Of a stretch of DNA of 7,923 bases, positions 4,663 to 7,923 are shown one piece after another. Made by a program: the position numbers and the translations under genes. Position 1 is the stretch's first letter. Each line of letters starts with the position of its first letter. Source of the stretch: an uncultured cyanobacterium (GTDB taxonomy: Bacteria; Cyanobacteriota; Cyanobacteriia; Cyanobacteriales; Chroococcidiopsidaceae); contig CAMIFA010000201.1 in NCBI GenBank assembly GCA_946221495.1, positions 1-7,923 on the forward strand, in the 5' to 3' direction. The notes beneath the pieces were generated by a model that was given only the letters and a program-made list of their open reading frames with translations, did no database searches and was not told the origin of the DNA.

Positions 4663-5841
4663 GTGTTAACTAGCAGCGCGGAATGTTTGAGAGTTGCCAC
4701 AGTCACCCAACGAGTGGCTGAGTTGTTGTGCGCTCAAGTTTTGGTAATTGATCAACAAGGAATAGTAATCGCTAGTAGCCCAGAAAATTTAGTCGGGCTT
4801 CCCTTCAACTCCATTTGGGCAAAAGAAGCACAGTATCTACGAGTGCCATTACCCCTTAATTCCGTAGTGGGTGAACTTATTGTCAGCAAACCAGCCAATG
4901 GCGAAGTGATTTCTCTACGTTTGGCACAAGCATTGGTGGAAATGGTGATTGAGCAAACAGCAGTTATTAACGCACTGCCCAACCAGCACCAGATTAAAAA
5001 TAAGTTTATCTACGATTTACTGCACGGTTTAATTGATGATGAGCCAACTGTTTTGCGGCAAGCAAAGCTTTTGGGATTAGACTTGTCGCCTCCCCGCGCC
5101 GTAATTTTAATTGATGCTTCCGACTATATCTTTTCTGACAGTTCCCATGATCTGCGGCAGGAAAAAGTAGAGGCACAAGTGCAACTAAGGGCTGGCGTAG
5201 TTATTAGTAGCGTCGTCGGCTTTTTTCATTTGCCTAACGATACAATTTGCGCTTATATCGGTGATGGCGAGGTTGCTGTTTTAAAAGCGAGTGATACAAA
5301 AAACCTGGGCAACTGGGTAAATAGGGGAGATATCCCAGAGCAATTAAATTCTTCCTGGGCGAATCTGAAGGCGCTGCATCGAGCGGCAAAGGCGCTGTTA
5401 GGGCGCTTACGCGCAGATACTGGCGCGTCGATTAATATTGGCATAGGTCGCTATCACCCGGGAATTGGTGGACTTGCTCGCTCGTATAAAGATGCTCAGG
5501 CGGCGCTATCACTCGGTTGTCGTTTTGGCGATCGCAACCAAGTCCACTGCCTAGATCGATTAGGAATTGCTGCCTTGATTGGAATTGCTGATGAGCAGAC
5601 AAAGATTGAACTAGCGAAATACTTGCTTAGTCCTTTAGATCATGAACCAGAACTAATTGCTACCCTAGATACCTTTTTTACTACCAACCTTAGCCCCTCT
5701 GCTACGGCAAATGAGCTTTCAATTCACCGCAATACTCTTGCTTATCGATTGGATAAAATTAAGTCACTGACTGGACTTGATCCACGTTCCTTTGATGATG
5801 CTGTACAAATCCGCCTAGCGCTGCTGCTGCGTAGGCTTTAA
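4663..5841 (+). CDS. CdaR/PucR-family transcriptional regulator
   Basis: The 392-residue protein fits the CdaR (sugar diacid regulator) layout. Residues about 8-135 resemble the sugar-diacid recognition domain, including the typical segment VIEQTAVINALPNQHQIKN (95-113). A GGDEF-like middle domain follows (about 145-300). A PucR-type helix-turn-helix lies at about 335-392 with the hallmark LSIHRNTLAYRLDKI. In E. coli CdaR senses glucarate/galactarate/glycerate and activates their use; the ligand here is unproven. The start is GTG at 4663: GAGG at 4649-4652 precedes it by 10 bases, and an in-frame TGA at 4648-4650 rules out any start further upstream. It diverges from the SDR, the likely target, and may also regulate itself. 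A short 18-base tandem duplication (GGAATTGCTG at 5563 and 5581) gives the GIA-GIA segment. Confidence 0.88.
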   Translation: MLTSSAECLRVATVTQRVAELLCAQVLVIDQQGIVIASSPENLVGLPFNSIWAKEAQYLRVPLPLNSVVGELIVSKPANGEVISLRLAQALVEMVIEQTAVINALPNQHQIKNKFIYDLLHGLIDDEPTVLRQAKLLGLDLSPPRAVILIDASDYIFSDSSHDLRQEKVEAQVQLRAGVVISSVVGFFHLPNDTICAYIGDGEVAVLKASDTKNLGNWVNRGDIPEQLNSSWANLKALHRAAKALLGRLRADTGASINIGIGRYHPGIGGLARSYKDAQAALSLGCRFGDRNQVHCLDRLGIAALIGIADEQTKIELAKYLLSPLDHEPELIATLDTFFTTNLSPSATANELSIHRNTLAYRLDKIKSLTGLDPRSFDDAVQIRLALLLRRL

Positions 5842-5859
5842 TTGTGACCGCGGAAAGCG

Positions 5860-5901
5860 GTGAACGCAGGCTCCGGCTTTTAAAGCCGGAGTACCGTTCA
5901 C
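5860..5901. terminator. Nested palindrome between convergent genes, possible two-way terminator
   Basis: An inner inverted repeat with perfect 10-base arms (CTCCGGCTTT 5871-5880, AAAGCCGGAG 5882-5891) sits inside an outer 7-base pair of arms (GTGAACG 5860-5866, CGTTCAC 5895-5901). It fills the gap between the regulator stop (5839-5841) and the hybrid kinase stop (5901-5903), touching the latter. There is no clean T-run on either side, so two-way termination is likely but not certain. The compact GC-rich form also fits a dispersed palindromic repeat. Confidence 0.55.
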
Positions 5902-7457
5902 TAGTTATCTGAAGCCAGGATCGCTAACTGGAGTGTAAAACAGGTATTACCATCCTCACTTACAACCGAGATCCAACCGCCTAAATGCTCTATTAATCTC
6001 TTTACCAGTGCTAAACCCAACCCAGTCCCGCCTTGCTTCCAAGGATCAGTGCTGGGAACGCGGTAGAACTTCTCGAAAATGCGCGGTAGTTCATCAGCAG
6101 GAATCTGGACACCAGAATTGCTTACTTGCAACTGCATTACTGCCTCTTGAACACGGATGGCGATCGCAATTTGTTTCTCTGGTGGTGTGTATTTACAAGC
6201 GTTGTTCAAAAGTTCCGCCAAAATACGTTCTAAACTCGCTGAGTCGCAGACTAAGGGAGGCAGATCCGCCGGAATATCAACTTGCAAAGTTTGCTGTCTA
6301 TTTTGGGCGCGTTCTTGAAAAGGTTTTACTAATTGAGGTATCCACGTCTGTAAATGAATTATTTCTGAAGCTAAAGGCTGTACCCCTGCTTCTAGCTTTT
6401 GTAAGTCAAGTAAATTGTTAATTAGTTCAATCTCTCGCTCAGATTCGCTATTTAATATCTGGAGGTAGCGACTAGTTGTGGGTAAAAAACCACTGCTTTG
6501 AGTCAAAGCTACTTCTAGCATCTTAATCGCTATTTTGATATTCGCCATAGGTGTGCGTAGCTCGTGGGAAACTGTACTTAAGAAATCGTCCTTGAGTCGG
6601 TTGATCCTTTCGAGTTCTGCCATTTGGATTTCTAGCTGTTGCGATCGCGCCATAGCCAGACGACTTATTTCAGCCTGCTTGCGTTCACTAATATCTCGAA
6701 ATACAAGAACAGTTCCTGTAATATTTCCTTGGTAGTCTTTGAGCGGTGCAACGTTGTCATCGATTGGTATTGCTACACCATTTTTAGTAATAAGTATTTT
6801 CTGTTTTGCTGAATCGATAGTAACCTTCTCGTGCAGGGCGTGTGTTATTTGTATATCAATCGGGATATTAGTTTCTGTGTTAGCAATATTGAATACTTCT
6901 GTTAAACTTCTGCCAACTGCATCTTTTTGTTTCCATCCTGTTAATGCTTCGGCAGTAGGATTTAGTAACATTATACAACTTTGCTCATTAGTTGCAATTA
7001 CAGCATCACCGATACTATTAAGAATAGTGTCAAGCCATTTCTCTCTATCTACTAATTTCTTTTCTAACTGATGCCTGTAAATAGAAAGTTCAACGGCAGT
7101 ATGTAGTTCTCTTTCTTTAAATGGCTTAGTTATATAGTTAAATGAACCAGCTGTTTTTGTTCTTTCTAATGTATTTATATCTGAATTGGCAGTCAAATAT
7201 ACTATAGGAATATTGAATAAATCCCAAATTTGTTGAGCGGCTGTTAATCCGTCCATTTCTCCTTTTAGTCTAATATCCATTAGCACTAAATTTGGCTGTG
7301 TCTCTGCGGCTTTTTTAATTGCTTCTTTGCCAGTATCCGCAACAGCAGGAACAGTATATCCTAGCTCCTCTAGAAAATCCTTGATGTCTTCTGCTACAAG
7401 ACTTTCGTCTTCAACAACTAAAATTTTAATAGCTTTTAATGCAGTGTTAGATATCAT
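5901..7457 (-). CDS. Hybrid kinase: REC-PAS-HisKA-HATPase
   Basis: The 518-residue cytoplasmic protein begins with a receiver domain (about 10-128): acidic pair Glu16-Asp17, phospho-acceptor Asp61 in LVLMDIRLKG, Thr89 and Lys111 in TKPF. A PAS domain follows (about 137-258, ending VFRDISERKQAE), then a coiled linker. The HisKA domain has the H-box SHELRTP with phospho-acceptor His298, and the ATPase domain runs from about 370: N-box ELLNNACKYT (415-424), G1-like SNSGVQIP (446-453), F-box FEKFYR (461-466) and G2 GGTGLGLAL (476-484). There is no membrane segment, so input must come through the receiver or PAS. The G1 box has Asn447 in place of the usual Asp and Gln451 in place of the second Gly. 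Its ATG overlaps the stop of the upstream kinase by 11 bases, so both are one operon and that kinase is a likely phosphodonor to Asp61. No effector regulator is visible. Confidence 0.95.
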   Translation of the reverse strand: MISNTALKAIKILVVEDESLVAEDIKDFLEELGYTVPAVADTGKEAIKKAAETQPNLVLMDIRLKGEMDGLTAAQQIWDLFNIPIVYLTANSDINTLERTKTAGSFNYITKPFKERELHTAVELSIYRHQLEKKLVDREKWLDTILNSIGDAVIATNEQSCIMLLNPTAEALTGWKQKDAVGRSLTEVFNIANTETNIPIDIQITHALHEKVTIDSAKQKILITKNGVAIPIDDNVAPLKDYQGNITGTVLVFRDISERKQAEISRLAMARSQQLEIQMAELERINRLKDDFLSTVSHELRTPMANIKIAIKMLEVALTQSSGFLPTTSRYLQILNSESEREIELINNLLDLQKLEAGVQPLASEIIHLQTWIPQLVKPFQERAQNRQQTLQVDIPADLPPLVCDSASLERILAELLNNACKYTPPEKQIAIAIRVQEAVMQLQVSNSGVQIPADELPRIFEKFYRVPSTDPWKQGGTGLGLALVKRLIEHLGGWISVVSEDGNTCFTLQLAILASDN

Positions 7458-7923
7458 TTTCTACTATGGGAAAGGTAATTATAACTTCTGTTCCGGCACT
7501 ACGATTAATTTCAATTGTTGCCTCTAGCTGCCTAACTAAGCTTTTGACTAGTTTTAAACCTAGTGTTTGGATTTTGTCAAAATCGATATTTTCTGGAATC
7601 CCAACCCCGTTATCGCTAACAACAAGCACAAAGCTATTAGTATTGTTCGTCCAAAAATTGATTTTGATTTCTCCTTTATCTGTAGCAAAAGCGTATTTTA
7701 AAGAATTAGATACCAGTTCGTTAACTATTAATCCACAAGGAATTGCTAATTCGATACCTAGAGAAATATCAATAGTTTTTATATCTAAATTAATATTTAA
7801 ATTAAAGTTGTAAGAGTCGAACAGATTAGCTGCTAAACTACGAATGTATCCAGAAATATCAATTTTTGATATATTTTTAGATTGATAAAGTTTTTCATGA
7901 ATTAATGCCATTGAATTAACACG
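7447..7923 (-). CDS. Histidine kinase C-terminus, HisKA_2 type (5' end beyond the window)
   Basis: The open frame continues to the right edge and reads RVNS before the internal Met at 7911-7909, so that Met is not the gene start; 158 residues are visible. The segment VNSMALIHEKLYQS is the usual end of a HisKA_2 dimerisation domain; the phospho-accepting His lies outside the window. An ATPase domain follows with N-box NELVSNSLKYAF (visible residues 68-79) and an intact G1 box SDNGVGIP (103-110). Then come LGLKLVKSL and a terminal GTEVIITFP strand. Such kinases usually carry PAS or GAF sensor domains at the N-terminus, which would be off the right edge. The stop TAA (7447-7449) lies inside the start of the REC-PAS kinase. 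Confidence 0.92.
   Translation of the reverse strand, partial: RVNSMALIHEKLYQSKNISKIDISGYIRSLAANLFDSYNFNLNINLDIKTIDISLGIELAIPCGLIVNELVSNSLKYAFATDKGEIKINFWTNNTNSFVLVVSDNGVGIPENIDFDKIQTLGLKLVKSLVRQLEATIEINRSAGTEVIITFPIVENDI

Noticed and set aside
5562..5598. 18-base tandem repeat in the CdaR-like gene
   Set aside because: GGAATTGCTG occurs twice in frame and yields a Gly-Ile-Ala repeat, but two imperfect copies in a coding region are common and nothing suggests a function.
6008..7071. Plus-strand open frames opposite the hybrid kinase (6008-6421, 6535-6735, 6739-7071)
   Set aside because: They are antisense to well-recognised kinase domains, and their translations show no recognisable domain.
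1..7923. CRISPR arrays, insertion sequences, defence genes or retroelements
   Set aside because: No regularly spaced repeats, transposase motifs or defence-associated domains were seen on either strand. The recombinase is the only mobile-element gene.

Overview
The window comes from a cyanobacterium. The evidence is direct. The left edge carries the first 17 codons of psbD (photosystem II D2 protein) on the minus strand. The octamer GCGATCGC (HIP1, the repeat enriched in many cyanobacterial chromosomes) occurs at 1054, 1651, 3636, 5528, 6160 and 6641. A UPF0367 gene, a family I know from cyanobacteria, is also present. The multi-domain sensor kinases suggest a large-genome strain, perhaps filamentous or Chroococcidiopsis-like, but the genus cannot be fixed from this window.

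Layout: (1) 1-370 holds the psbD 5' end and its leader and promoter, divergent from a two-gene unit (UPF0367 protein, then a CbiO-like ABC ATPase, joined by an ATGA overlap) that ends at a good intrinsic terminator near 1445-1484. (2) 1569-2126 encodes a NYN/YacP (Rae1-like) ribonuclease. (3) 2261-2332 is tRNA-Asn(GUU), followed at once by a tyrosine-recombinase gene (2456-3613) reading away from the tRNA. This is the usual arrangement of an element integrated into a tRNA gene. The recombinase promoter and start codon are overlaid by three copies of the palindrome TTGTACAA, and two related copies lie inside its coding region. (4) 3646-5841 holds a short-chain dehydrogenase (-) and a CdaR/PucR-type regulator (+), diverging from a 243-bp region. 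(5) 5901 to the right edge holds two overlapping minus-strand genes: the C-terminus of a HisKA_2-type histidine kinase, then a REC-PAS-HisKA-HATPase hybrid kinase. A nested palindrome sits between the converging ends of the regulator and the hybrid kinase.

How the parts relate: the photosystem gene, ABC ATPase, RNase and tRNA look like resident chromosome. The recombinase is the likely newcomer: it has no HIP1 site and looks AT-rich. No second attachment site is visible, so it may be the remnant of an element or the left end of one whose cargo cannot be delimited. The SDR/CdaR pair looks like a regulator and its target. The two kinases look like one phosphorelay module, since their reading frames overlap by 11 bases. 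I do not see a clearly new biological system. The most distinctive signal is the TTGTACAA array around the recombinase start.
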